Source: Actinomadura rayongensis (GTDB lineage: Bacteria; Actinomycetota; Actinomycetes; Streptosporangiales; Streptosporangiaceae). Taken from it: a stretch of DNA of 64,000 bases. Under the pieces are notes generated by a model. It had not been told where the DNA came from. It searched no databases and saw nothing but the letters and a program-made list of their open reading frames with translations. A program made the translations under genes and the position numbers. Shown here piece by piece: positions 42,974-51,654 of the stretch (position 1 is its first letter; every line of letters starts with the position of its first letter). The stretch is from contig NZ_WUTW01000007.1 of NCBI RefSeq assembly GCF_009831215.1, positions 124,001 to 188,000 of the forward strand, read 5' to 3'.

Positions 42974-43726
42974 GTGGACGTGGGCGCGCATCTCAGCTTG
43001 GGCAACGGGAACGACGGCGGCCTGTGGGACCGGTTGACCGGCACCCAGGACGCGCCGTCGTGGTGGCTCGTCGCGCTGGTCGGCCTGGTGGCGCTCGCCG
43101 CCGTCCTGCACGGCCGGTCGTGGCGCGTCGCCCGCAACGTCGTGACGATCGCGCACGAGGGCGGGCACGCGCTGATCGCCCTGGTCACGGGCCGGAAGCT
43201 GGACGGGATCAAGCTGCACTCCGACACGTCCGGCGTCACCGTGTCGCGCGGGAAGCCGCACGGCCCCGGCATGGTGTTCACCGCGATGGCCGGGTACCTG
43301 ACGCCGCCGCTGCTCGGCCTGCTGTTCGCGGCGCTGCTCGCGGGCGGGCGCGTCACGCTCATGCTGTGGTTCTCGCTGGCGCTGCTCGGCGGGATGCTCG
43401 TGATGATCCGCAACGTCTACGGCGCGGTGTCGGTGCTGGTCACGGCCGCGATCATCTTCCTGGTGTCCTGGAAGACGGGGCCGCAGGTGCAGGCCGCGTT
43501 CGCCTACCTCGCCGCGTGGTTCCTGCTGCTCGCCGGGACGCGTCCGGTCGTCGAACTGCAGCGGATGCGCGCGCGGCGCATGGCGCCGTCGTCGGACGCC
43601 GACCAGCTCGCCCACCTCACCGGCGTCCCGGGGCTCACGTGGGTGTCGCTGTTCTTCGTCGTCGCGCTCGGGTCGCTCGGGGTCGGCGCGCTGCTGCTCG
43701 CCCCCGCCGACCTGCCGTTCGGCTGA
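42974..43726 (+). CDS. M50B-like integral membrane metalloprotease
   Basis: A 250-residue protein with about six membrane segments and the zinc motif H-E-G-G-H-A-L in the second (about residue 64). A downstream N-V-Y-G-A-V-S segment may supply a further ligand. This is the M50B-like group (sporulation and site-2 protease relatives), which cuts proteins within the membrane. The GTG start has AAGGAATCCGGG upstream. Its 3' end is 29 bp before the five-gene MoxR/VWA operon, but that operon has its own promoter-like element, so co-function is uncertain. Confidence 0.82.
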   Translation: MDVGAHLSLGNGNDGGLWDRLTGTQDAPSWWLVALVGLVALAAVLHGRSWRVARNVVTIAHEGGHALIALVTGRKLDGIKLHSDTSGVTVSRGKPHGPGMVFTAMAGYLTPPLLGLLFAALLAGGRVTLMLWFSLALLGGMLVMIRNVYGAVSVLVTAAIIFLVSWKTGPQVQAAFAYLAAWFLLLAGTRPVVELQRMRARRMAPSSDADQLAHLTGVPGLTWVSLFFVVALGSLGVGALLLAPADLPFG

Positions 43727-43743
43727 TTGTCGGACCCCGGCGC

Positions 43744-43758
43744 TAGCGTCGGACCGTG
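43744..43758 (+). promoter_or_regulatory. Probable leaderless promoter -10 of the MoxR/VWA operon
   Basis: TAGCGT (43744-43749) fits the TANNNT -10, six nt before GTG 43756. No ribosome-binding site precedes that GTG. This supports a leaderless transcript starting at the first gene and argues that the short first protein really starts here. Confidence 0.45.
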
Positions 43759-44661
43759 GACGAGCGACGGGAGCGGCGCGAGCGGCGGGTGGCCGCCGGG
43801 CTGGACGATCTGGACCGCTGGCTGCGCGACCGCGTGGCCCGCGGCCTGGCGGCCGAGGACGCCGGTCAGTTCGACGAGCCCGCGCGGCGGCTGGTCGACG
43901 CGCAGGCGGGCGCGCTGGCCGGCCAGGTGCGCGGCCTGGCGTCCGTCCCGCACGGCCCGGACCGGCCGGGCGCGCTGCTCGCCGAGTACGCGCTGCTGCG
44001 GCTGCTCGTCCACGCGCACCGGCGGCCCGACCTGCCCGCGCCGCTGCGCGCGACCGTCCGCTCCCGGATCGGCTTCACGGTGCCGCGCGAGGACGTGCTG
44101 TCGGACGGCGAACGCGTGCGCGACCGCTGGTGCGTCGTGGGCGTCCGCGACAGCGCGCAGGACCAGCTCGTCACCCGCCGCGCCTGGCTGCGGGGACGCG
44201 GCGGCCGACCGGCGCTGGTGCTCTCCTTCGCCCCGCCGGGCCGTCCGCTGGACGACTCCCTGAAGGCGGGCACCGAACTGGACGCCGACCTGGCCTTCTA
44301 CCCCGCCGCCGCGCGCCTGCGCGCCCTGGTGGCCGAACGCCACACCGAACCCGTCCCGGCCGTCCCGGACGGCACGACGATCGCGGGCTTCCTCGCCGAG
44401 CACGCCGCCGCCCTGGCCGCCGACCCCTGGACCGACCGCTGGCCCGCCGTCCTCACCGACGTCCGCCTGGCCCGCACCGACGCCGACGGCCTGGCCGCGC
44501 TGGACGCGACCGGCGACGTCCTCCCCCTGCGCACCACCGACCCCTGGCCACTGCTCTCCCTCTCCGGCGGAGAACCCATCACGCTCGCCGGCGAGTGGAC
44601 CCCGCGCGGCCTCCACCCCCTCGCCGCCTGGCACCCCGCCGAAGGCGCGGTGACGCTGTGA
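43756..44661 (+). CDS. Companion protein of MoxR/VWA operon (SWIM-protein C-terminal part only)
   Basis: A 301-residue protein that begins with a charged helix (R-R-E-R-R-E-R-R-V-A-A-G-L-D-D-L). It resembles the part of actinobacterial SWIM zinc-finger proteins that follows the zinc finger, from memory of that family, but the Cys/His SWIM motif is absent and the chain is shorter by about 100-150 residues. There are only one or two Cys. Later parts contain W-C-V-V-G-V-R-D and a terminal W-T-P-R-G-L-H-P-L-A-A-W. The stop overlaps the next GTG (GTGA). Function unknown; it may be a substrate-recognition part of the complex. Confidence 0.65.
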   Translation: MDERRERRERRVAAGLDDLDRWLRDRVARGLAAEDAGQFDEPARRLVDAQAGALAGQVRGLASVPHGPDRPGALLAEYALLRLLVHAHRRPDLPAPLRATVRSRIGFTVPREDVLSDGERVRDRWCVVGVRDSAQDQLVTRRAWLRGRGGRPALVLSFAPPGRPLDDSLKAGTELDADLAFYPAAARLRALVAERHTEPVPAVPDGTTIAGFLAEHAAALAADPWTDRWPAVLTDVRLARTDADGLAALDATGDVLPLRTTDPWPLLSLSGGEPITLAGEWTPRGLHPLAAWHPAEGAVTL

Positions 44662-46199
44662 CCGAGGTGTGGGAGGAGCATGTCGGGGCGGCGTTGCTCG
44701 GGACGGCGCGGCGGGTTCCGCCCGTGCTGGCGGGGGCGCCGGAGGGCGGCGATCCGGCGGGGCGGCTGCTCGATCAGGCGGCCGTGCTCGCTGTGCGGCG
44801 GCGGGCGGGGTTCCGGGCGGGGCGCGGGGGCGTCGATCCGGTCGCGCCCGCACCGGCCGAGGAGTTGCCCGTCGTGCCGCCGGACGCGGCGGAGCGGCTG
44901 GACGACCTGCTCGCCGGGCGCCGCACCGAATTGCTGGCCGAGTGGCTGCGGCTGGCGGCGGCGCGGGGGCTGCGCGCGCCCGCCCGGGCCGTCCCGCACC
45001 TGCTCGACCTCGGCCGCGAGCGCGCCCACCGGGACCTGCGCGGCGACCTCGCGGCCGTCGTCGGGCGGCGCGGCGTGTGGCTGGCGCTGCAGAACCCGCG
45101 CTGGGCGTACGTGATCGCGCTCGCCGCCGATCCGGGCACCGACGACCCGGACGTCTGGTCCACCGGCACGCGCGAGCAGCGCGTCGCCCACCTCGCCCGG
45201 CTGCGCCGCGCCGATCCGGACCGGGCGCGCGCGGAACTGGCCGCCGTGTGGCGCGGCGAGCGCGCCCCCGACCGCGCCGAGTTCGCCGCCGCGCTCGCGA
45301 CCGGCCTGGCGGCGGCCGACGAGGAGTTCCTGGAGGCCGCGCTGGACGACCGGGCGGGCGAGGTCCGCGCGACGGCGGCGGCGCTGCTGGCCCGGCTGCC
45401 CGGATCGGCGCTCGGCGCGCGGATGGCGGCGCGGGCGCGCGGCTGCGTCCGGCCCGAACGCCGCACCGTGCGCGGACGCGCGCAGACGTGGATCTCGGTC
45501 ACCCCGCCCGCCGAGCACGACGAGGGCATGGCCCGCGACGGCGTCCCGTTCCACCCCGAGGGGTCGTTCGCGCCGGGCCGCACCCCGGCGCCGCAGCAGG
45601 CGTGGCTGCGCGAGATCCTGGCCCGCACCCCGCTCGCCACCTGGCCGGACGTGTTCGCCCTCCCGCCCGCCGGGATCCTCGCGCTGCCCGTCACCAGCGG
45701 CGCCGAGCCCGGCCGGGGCGCCCGCGACGTCCACCTCGGGCTGGCCCGCGCGGCGCTGTGGCAGCGCGACGCGGCGTGGGCGCGCGCCCTGCTGGACGGC
45801 GGCGTGCTGCTGGACGCGCCCGCCGTCCTCGCCGACCTCGCCGGGGTGCTGCCGGAGGCCGAGCGCGCCGGGGCGGCGGCCGGGCTCGTCCGCTGGATCG
45901 CCGACCCGAAGGTGCTGGCCGAGCAGGTCCTCGCGCGGCTGCCGTCCCCGTGGACGGGCGACCTCGCCGCGACGGTCGCGGGCACGATCGCGACCCTGCT
46001 GGACCGTCCGGCCGGGACGGCGAACACCGCCCTGCGCGCCCTCGCCCGCGACGCCGCGCACCGCCTCGACCCGGCCCTGGCCGACCGCTACGCCGACCGT
46101 TTCGCCGGGCTCGGCACGCCCGAGACCGTGACCGTCCGGGACGCGCTCGTCGCGACCCTGCGCCACCGCCACGCCATGACGAAGGAGCTGTGTCCGTGA
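44658..46199 (+). CDS. DUF5691-like helical-repeat protein
   Basis: A 513-residue protein, mostly alpha-helical and Ala/Arg/Leu-rich, with HEAT-like elements (E-F-L-E-A-A-L-D-D-R-A-G-E-V-R-A-T-A-A-A-L-L form in the middle) and an opening W-E-E-H-V-G-A-A-L-L-G-T-A-R. No catalytic motif is visible. It matches what I recall as DUF5691, which accompanies MoxR and VWA genes in actinomycetes; that name needs a database check. GTGA overlaps on both sides show tight co-translation. A scaffold or adaptor role is inferred. Confidence 0.7.
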   Translation: MTEVWEEHVGAALLGTARRVPPVLAGAPEGGDPAGRLLDQAAVLAVRRRAGFRAGRGGVDPVAPAPAEELPVVPPDAAERLDDLLAGRRTELLAEWLRLAAARGLRAPARAVPHLLDLGRERAHRDLRGDLAAVVGRRGVWLALQNPRWAYVIALAADPGTDDPDVWSTGTREQRVAHLARLRRADPDRARAELAAVWRGERAPDRAEFAAALATGLAAADEEFLEAALDDRAGEVRATAAALLARLPGSALGARMAARARGCVRPERRTVRGRAQTWISVTPPAEHDEGMARDGVPFHPEGSFAPGRTPAPQQAWLREILARTPLATWPDVFALPPAGILALPVTSGAEPGRGARDVHLGLARAALWQRDAAWARALLDGGVLLDAPAVLADLAGVLPEAERAGAAAGLVRWIADPKVLAEQVLARLPSPWTGDLAATVAGTIATLLDRPAGTANTALRALARDAAHRLDPALADRYADRFAGLGTPETVTVRDALVATLRHRHAMTKELCP

Positions 46200-47275
46200 C
46201 CGACGTCCTGCGGCCCCACGCCGAACAGGAGTTCGCCGCCGAGCTGGCCCTGCTCGCCGAGCACGACGACCGGCCGCGCCCGCCCGGCTGGAAGCTGTCG
46301 CCGTGGGCCGTCACCGCCTACCTGCTCGGCGCGGAACTGCCGGGCGGCGCGGTGGTGACCCCGAAGTACGTGGGGCCGCGCCGGCTGGTGGAGGTCGCCG
46401 TCGCGACGCTCGCGACCGACCGCGCGCTGCTGCTGCTCGGCGTGCCGGGCACCGCGAAGACGTGGGTGTCGGAGCATCTGGCCGCCGCGATCAGCGGGGA
46501 CTCGACGCTGCTGGTCCAGGGCACGGCCGGGACGTCGGAGGAGGCCGTCCGGTACGGGTGGAACTACGCGCGGCTGCTCGCCGAGGGCCCGTCGGCGGCG
46601 GCGCTGGTGGAGAGCCCGCTGCTGCGCGCGATGCGGCGCGGCGCGGTCGCGCGCGTCGAGGAGCTGACCCGGATGCCGGGGGACGTCCAGGACGCGCTGA
46701 TCACCCTGCTGTCGGAGAAGGCGCTGCCCGTCCCCGAACTGAACACCGAGGTGCAGGCGAGACCGGGCTTCACCGTCATCGCGACCGCCAACGACCGGGA
46801 CCGGGGCGTGAACGAGCTGTCGAGCGCGCTGCGCCGCCGGTTCAACACGGTCGTGCTGCCGCTGCCGGAGACCGTGGAGGACGAGGTCGCGATCGTCGCG
46901 CGGCGCGTCGAGCAGCTCGGGACGGCGCTGGAGCTGCCCGCCGCGCCCGCCGGGCTGGCCGAGATCCGGCGCGTCGTCACGGTGTTCCGCGAGCTGCGGT
47001 CGGGCGTGTCGGCGGACGGCCGGACGACGCTGAAGGTCCCGAGCGGCACGCTGAGCACCGCCGAGGCGATCTCGGTGGTGACGGGCGGGCTCGCGCTCGC
47101 GGCGCACTTCGGGGACGGGGTGCTGCGGCCGTCCGACGTCGCGGCCGGGATCGTCGGCGCGGTCGTGCAGGACCCGTCCGCCGACGCGGTCGCGTGGCAG
47201 GAGTACCTGGAGACGGTCGTGCGCGCGCGGCCGGAGTGGAACGACTTCTACCGGGCCTGCCGGGACCTGGCGTGA
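46196..47275 (+). CDS. MoxR-type AAA+ ATPase of the VWA operon
   Basis: A 359-residue AAA+ protein. Walker A is G-V-P-G-T-A-K-T-W (about 82-90). The segment G-T-A-G-T-S-E-E-A-V-R-Y-G-W-N-Y is characteristic of this MoxR branch. Walker B is degenerate (R-V-E-E-L-T-R-M), as in the RavA/CoxD-like branch. Sensor 1 is I-A-T-A-N-D-R, and L-R-R-R-F-N follows. AAGGAG lies 10 nt upstream of the GTG. It differs clearly from the MoxR at 38093. The nearest characterised themes are RavA-ViaA, NorQ-NorD and CoxD-CoxE pairs, where the ATPase remodels a target via a VWA partner. Confidence 0.9.
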   Translation: MTDVLRPHAEQEFAAELALLAEHDDRPRPPGWKLSPWAVTAYLLGAELPGGAVVTPKYVGPRRLVEVAVATLATDRALLLLGVPGTAKTWVSEHLAAAISGDSTLLVQGTAGTSEEAVRYGWNYARLLAEGPSAAALVESPLLRAMRRGAVARVEELTRMPGDVQDALITLLSEKALPVPELNTEVQARPGFTVIATANDRDRGVNELSSALRRRFNTVVLPLPETVEDEVAIVARRVEQLGTALELPAAPAGLAEIRRVVTVFRELRSGVSADGRTTLKVPSGTLSTAEAISVVTGGLALAAHFGDGVLRPSDVAAGIVGAVVQDPSADAVAWQEYLETVVRARPEWNDFYRACRDLA

Positions 47276-49503
47276 CCAGCCCGGCGGTGCTCGACCCGGA
47301 CGCGGCGCAGGCCGTCGTGGAGGTGTACGGGGTCCGGCACCACGGGCCGGGGTCGGCGCGCGCGGTGCGCCGGGCGCTGGCGGCGTTCGGCCCGGACGCG
47401 GTGCTGATCGAGGGGCCGCCGGAGGCCGACGCGCTCGTCCCGCTCGCCGCCGATCCGGGGATGACGCCGCCGGTCGCGCTGCTCGCCTACGCCGACGGCG
47501 CCGAACCGGGCCGCCGCCGCGCGCTGTTCTGGCCGTTCGCCGAGTTCAGCCCGGAGTGGCAGGCGCTGCGGTACGCGGTCGGTGTGGGGGTGCCCGTCCG
47601 GTTCTGCGACCTGCCCGCCGCGCACCGGCTCGCCGAGGAGGACGACGACGACCCCGGCGACGCGTCCGACCCGCTGGGGATGCTCGCCGAGGCCGCCGGG
47701 TACGACGACGCCGAACGCTGGTGGGACGACGTGGTCGAGCACCGCGTGGACGACCCGTCCCCCTTCCCCGCGATCGCCGAGGCGATGGCCGAGCTGCGCG
47801 GCCCCGTCACGCCGGACGCGGTGTCCGGCCGGGAGGCGCGCCGCGAGGCGTTCATGCGGCGGACGCTGCGCCGCGCCCGCCGCGACGGGTTCCGCCGGAT
47901 CGCGGTCGTGTGCGGGGCGTGGCACGTCCCGGCGCTGGCGGCCCGGATTCCCGCCGCCCACGACGACCGGCTGCTGCGCGGCCTCCCCCGCGCCAAGGTC
48001 GCGCTGACCTGGGTGCCGTGGACGCACGGGCGGCTCGCGGGCCGGTCCGGCTACGGCGCGGGCGTCCGCTCCCCCGGCTGGTACCACCACCTGTTCACCG
48101 CGCCGGACCGTCCGGTCGAGCGGTGGCTGACGGCGGCGGCGCGGGTGCTGCGCGCGGAGGACCTGCACGTCTCGTCGGCGGACGTCATCGAGGCGGTGCG
48201 GCTGGCGGAGGCGCTCGCGGCCCTGCGCGGCCGTCCGCTGGCCGGGCTGGACGAGGTGACCGAGGCCGTCCGGGCGGTGCTGTGCGGGGGCGCGGACGAG
48301 CCGGTCGCCCTGGTCGCCCGGCGGCTCGTCGTCGGGGAGCGGCTCGGCGCGGTGCCGGACGCGACGCCGATGGTCCCGCTCCAGCGCGACCTGGTGGCGG
48401 CGCAGCGGCGGTTGCGGCTGCGGCCGTCCGCCGAGGAGAAGGACCTCGATCTGGACCTGCGGGTCCCGACCGACCTGGAGCGCAGCCGCCTGCTGCACCG
48501 GCTGCGGCTGCTGGAGGTGGAGTGGGGCGTCCCCGACCCGGACGCGAGCCGGTCGCGCGGCACGTTCCGGGAGGCGTGGACGGTCCGCTGGCGCCCCGAG
48601 TTCGACGTCCGGCTGATCGAGGCCGGGGTGTGGGGCACGACCGTGGCGGACGCGGCGGCGGCCCGCGCCCGCGACCTCGCCGCGCACGCGGGTTCCCTCG
48701 CCGACCTGACCGCGCTCGCCGAACGGTGCCTGCTCGCCGACCTCGGCGCCGCGCTGCCGGACGTGATGCGCGTCCTCGCCGACCGCGCCGCCGTCGAACC
48801 CGGCACCGCGCACCTGATGGCGGCGCTGCCCGCGCTGGTGCGGGCGCTGCGGTACGGGGACGTGCGCGGCACCGACCCCGCGCCGCTGCGCACGGTCGTG
48901 GACGGCCTCGCCGTGCGGATCCGGATCGGCCTGCCGCGCGCCGCGACCGGCCTGGACGACGACGCGGCCCGCGCGCTGCTCGCCGGGATCGGGGCCGTCC
49001 ACGAGGCGCTGTCCCTGCTCGGCGACGACGCGTCCGGGCACCGCGACGCGTGGCTCGACGCGCTCACGGATCTGTTGGGGCGGCCGAACGTGCACGGGGT
49101 GATCGACGGGCGCGTCACCCGGCTGCTGCTCGACACGGGCCGGCTGCCGGACGCGTCCGGACGCATGGCGCGCGCAGTGTCGTCCGGCGCGCCCGCCGAC
49201 CGCGCCGCCGCGTGGATCGAGGGGTTCCTCGCGGACGGCGGGGTGGTGCTCGTCCACGACGACGCGCTGCTCGGCCTGCTGGACGACTGGCTCGCTGGCC
49301 TTCCAGCCGAAACGTTCGGGACCGTCCTGCCGCTGCTGCGCCGCACGTTCGGCGCCTACGGCGCGGCGGAACGCCGGGCGATCGGCGAGCGGGTCCGGCG
49401 TCCGGGCCGCCCCACGGGTCCGTCAGGCGACGACCCGGACCCGGCGCGCGCCGACCCCGCCGCCGCGACCGTCCTGCGCATCCTCGGCTGGGAGACCGCA
49501 TGA
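47272..49503 (+). CDS. DUF5682-like protein with TraB/TIKI-like N-terminal domain
   Basis: A 743-residue protein. The N-terminal 270 residues open with G-V-R-H-H-G-P-G-S-A-R, then P-D-A-V-L-I-E-G-P-P-E-A-D, and later contain V-V-C-G-A-W-H-V-P-A-L. This trio recalls the TraB/TIKI/ChaN-type fold, in which paired His and Glu bind a metal. The remaining 450 residues are helical and lack known motifs apart from D-L-D-L-D-L-R. It corresponds to what I recall as DUF5682. The gene is fourth in the operon, with overlaps of 4 bp at both ends. A metal-dependent hydrolase activity is an inference. Confidence 0.7.
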   Translation: MTSPAVLDPDAAQAVVEVYGVRHHGPGSARAVRRALAAFGPDAVLIEGPPEADALVPLAADPGMTPPVALLAYADGAEPGRRRALFWPFAEFSPEWQALRYAVGVGVPVRFCDLPAAHRLAEEDDDDPGDASDPLGMLAEAAGYDDAERWWDDVVEHRVDDPSPFPAIAEAMAELRGPVTPDAVSGREARREAFMRRTLRRARRDGFRRIAVVCGAWHVPALAARIPAAHDDRLLRGLPRAKVALTWVPWTHGRLAGRSGYGAGVRSPGWYHHLFTAPDRPVERWLTAAARVLRAEDLHVSSADVIEAVRLAEALAALRGRPLAGLDEVTEAVRAVLCGGADEPVALVARRLVVGERLGAVPDATPMVPLQRDLVAAQRRLRLRPSAEEKDLDLDLRVPTDLERSRLLHRLRLLEVEWGVPDPDASRSRGTFREAWTVRWRPEFDVRLIEAGVWGTTVADAAAARARDLAAHAGSLADLTALAERCLLADLGAALPDVMRVLADRAAVEPGTAHLMAALPALVRALRYGDVRGTDPAPLRTVVDGLAVRIRIGLPRAATGLDDDAARALLAGIGAVHEALSLLGDDASGHRDAWLDALTDLLGRPNVHGVIDGRVTRLLLDTGRLPDASGRMARAVSSGAPADRAAAWIEGFLADGGVVLVHDDALLGLLDDWLAGLPAETFGTVLPLLRRTFGAYGAAERRAIGERVRRPGRPTGPSGDDPDPARADPAAATVLRILGWETA

Positions 49504-50648
49504 CCGACACCGAACGCCTGCGCCGCTGGCGACTCGTCCTCGGCGGCGACGACGACGGCACCGGCGCCACGCTGACCGGCGACGACGCCCGAATGGACGC
49601 CGCACTGTACAAGCTCTACGGATCCCGCCCCGGCGGACGCGGCGGCCGACGCGGCGCGGGCCTGGGCGACTCGGCGCCGTCGGTCGCGCGGTGGCTCGGA
49701 GACGTCCGCACGTACTTCCCGACACCGGTCGTCCGGGTGATGCAGCGGGACGCGATCGAACGCCTCGACCTCACCCGCCTGCTGCTCGAACCGGAGATGC
49801 TGGACGCGGTAGAACCCGACGTCCACCTAGTCGGCACACTGCTCTCTCTGCACCGACTCCTGCCCGACCGGGCGCGCGAGTCGGCGCGAGCCGTGGTGGC
49901 GCGGGTCGTGGCGGACCTGGAACGCCGCCTGGCGCAACGCACCCGCTCCGCACTCGGCGGCGCCCTGGACCGGACGGCCCGCACGCCCCGTCCGCGCCGT
50001 CCCGCCGAGATCGACTGGGGCGCGACGATCCGCGCGAACCTGCGGCACTACCTCCCCGAGCACAACACGGTGATCCCGGAACGCCTCGTCGCCTACGGAC
50101 GACGCCAGCAGGCGATCAAACGGGACGTCATCCTCGCGGTGGACCAGAGCGGCTCAATGGCGGCGTCCCTGGTCTACGCAAGCGTCTTCGGCGCGGTCTT
50201 GGCGTCCCTACGCTCCCTGCGCACATCCCTGGTCGTGTTCGACACGTCCGTAGTAGACCTCACCCCGGACCTGCACGACCCCGTAGAACTCCTGTTCGGC
50301 GCACGCCTGGGCGGCGGCACCGACATCAACCGCGCCGTCGCCTACTGCGCGTCCCTGGTAGACCGCCCCGACGACACGATCCTCGTCCTGGTCAGCGACC
50401 TGTACGAAGGCGGCGTCCGCGACGAGCTACTACAACGCATAGCCCGCCTAACAGCGTCCGGCGTAACGGTAATAGCCCTGCTAGCCCTCTCAGACGAGGG
50501 CACCCCCGCCTACGACACCGAGAACGCAGCAGCCCTGGCAGCCCTGGGCGTCCCAGCCTTCGCCTGCACCCCCGACCGCTTCCCCGACCTGATGGCGGCA
50601 GCAATAGAACACCGCGACCTCACCCCCTTCACCAACCACAACACCTGA
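49500..50648 (+). CDS. VWA-domain protein (CoxE/ViaA-like) partner of MoxR
   Basis: A 382-residue protein. A helical N-terminal half of about 205 residues is followed by a VWA domain with an intact MIDAS: D-Q-S-G-S at 215-219, the Thr in G-G-G-T-D-I-N, and the Asp in L-V-S-D-L-Y-E-G-G. It is the expected metal-dependent partner of the MoxR ATPase encoded two genes earlier. The ATG overlaps the previous stop. In the last 250 bp the codon use changes, with several CTA, ATA and GTA codons that are rare elsewhere in the window, just before a tandem-repeat array. Confidence 0.88.
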   Translation: MTDTERLRRWRLVLGGDDDGTGATLTGDDARMDAALYKLYGSRPGGRGGRRGAGLGDSAPSVARWLGDVRTYFPTPVVRVMQRDAIERLDLTRLLLEPEMLDAVEPDVHLVGTLLSLHRLLPDRARESARAVVARVVADLERRLAQRTRSALGGALDRTARTPRPRRPAEIDWGATIRANLRHYLPEHNTVIPERLVAYGRRQQAIKRDVILAVDQSGSMAASLVYASVFGAVLASLRSLRTSLVVFDTSVVDLTPDLHDPVELLFGARLGGGTDINRAVAYCASLVDRPDDTILVLVSDLYEGGVRDELLQRIARLTASGVTVIALLALSDEGTPAYDTENAAALAALGVPAFACTPDRFPDLMAAAIEHRDLTPFTNHNT

Positions 50649-50811
50649 CCCCCAACAACCGACACGACGCAACATCACGCCCCCACCCAGCCCGCGCCGG
50701 ACACAACGGCCGGCCCCCCACGTCCCCGAACGGCCGAGCCCCACGACACAAAGCGACCACACAACAAGCCTCATCCAGCCGCCCATCAGGCACGCGGCAT
50801 CCGCCGAACAG
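50649..50811. other. Non-coding stretch after the VWA gene
   Basis: No gene is supported. The stretch is rich in CA and CCC runs and holds divergent pieces of the repeat unit that begins properly near 50812. I saw no strong terminator hairpin. Confidence 0.5.
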
Positions 50812-51654
50812 CGGACGAGCCCACGCGGCCACGCACCCTCAGCACGTGCACCGAGGGCGATGGACGCACACACGCACGGCCGAACGCGTCACCGCGTCCG
50901 CCGAGCGCAACAGCCGCGGCGAAACGCCCATTACGCTCGCGGCATCCGCCGAACGGGACCACTGAGCTTCGCGCAGCCGAACGGCCGAGCGACGTGTGCC
51001 GGGCGCAACGGCCGCGCGCCGGGACGCCCCGCGACTACGCGGCGTCCGTCGAACAGCGGCCGAGCGCACGCGGCCGACCGACCCCAGCACATACGCCACA
51101 CGCGATGGCCGCGCGCTCACCCGGCCGAACGCTTCACCGCGTTCGCCGGGCGCGACGGTTGAGCGCACACGGCCGACCGACCCCAGCACGTGCGCCACAC
51201 GCGATAGCAGCGCACGCGCGCGACCGCGTCACCGTGTTCGCCGGGCGTGGCGGTTGAGCGCACGCGGCCGACTGACCTCAGCATGTGGGCCACGCGCGAT
51301 GGCCGCGCTCTCACACGGCCGAACGCTTCACAGCGTTCGCCGGGCGCCGCGGTTGAGCGCACACGGCCGACCGACCCCAGCACCTGCGCCACACGCGGTA
51401 GCAGCGCACGTGCACGACCGCATCACCGTGTTCGCCGGGCGTGGCGGTTGAGCGCACGCGGCCGACCGACCCCAGCGCGTGCGCCACACGCGATGGCCGC
51501 GCTCTCACACGGCCGAACGCTTCACAGCGTTCGCCAGGCGCGACGGTTGAGCGCACACGGCCGACCGACCCCAGCACCTGCGCCACACGCGGTAGCAGCG
51601 CACGCGCACGACCGCATCACCGTGTTCGCCGGGCGCGGCGGTTGAGCGCACGCG
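50812..51654. repeat. Tandem-repeat array, alternating 95- and 99-bp units
   Basis: The marker GGTTGAGCGCAC recurs at 51157, 51252, 51351, 51446, 51545 and 51640, giving spacings 95, 99, 95, 99, 95, a 194-bp higher-order unit. More diverged copies start near 50812 and 51058. One unit type carries the hairpin GAACGC-6 nt-GCGTTC (51321-51338, 51515-51532, and 51127-51144 as a variant). The other ends in a copy of the last about 37 bp of the kinase gene, including its stop; these copies begin at 51229 and 51423, and the real end is at 51617. No spacers, so it is not CRISPR. It lies between two convergent genes. Confidence 0.85.

Noticed and set aside
50996..51645. Open frames inside the repeat array on both strands, encoding repetitive Arg-rich peptides
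   Set aside because: Unit lengths of 95 and 99 are not multiples of 3, so the frame changes at each unit, and no start signals are present. They are by-products of GC-rich repeats.
50812..51654. CRISPR array
   Set aside because: The whole unit repeats without unique spacers, the period is about 97 bp, and no cas genes are near.
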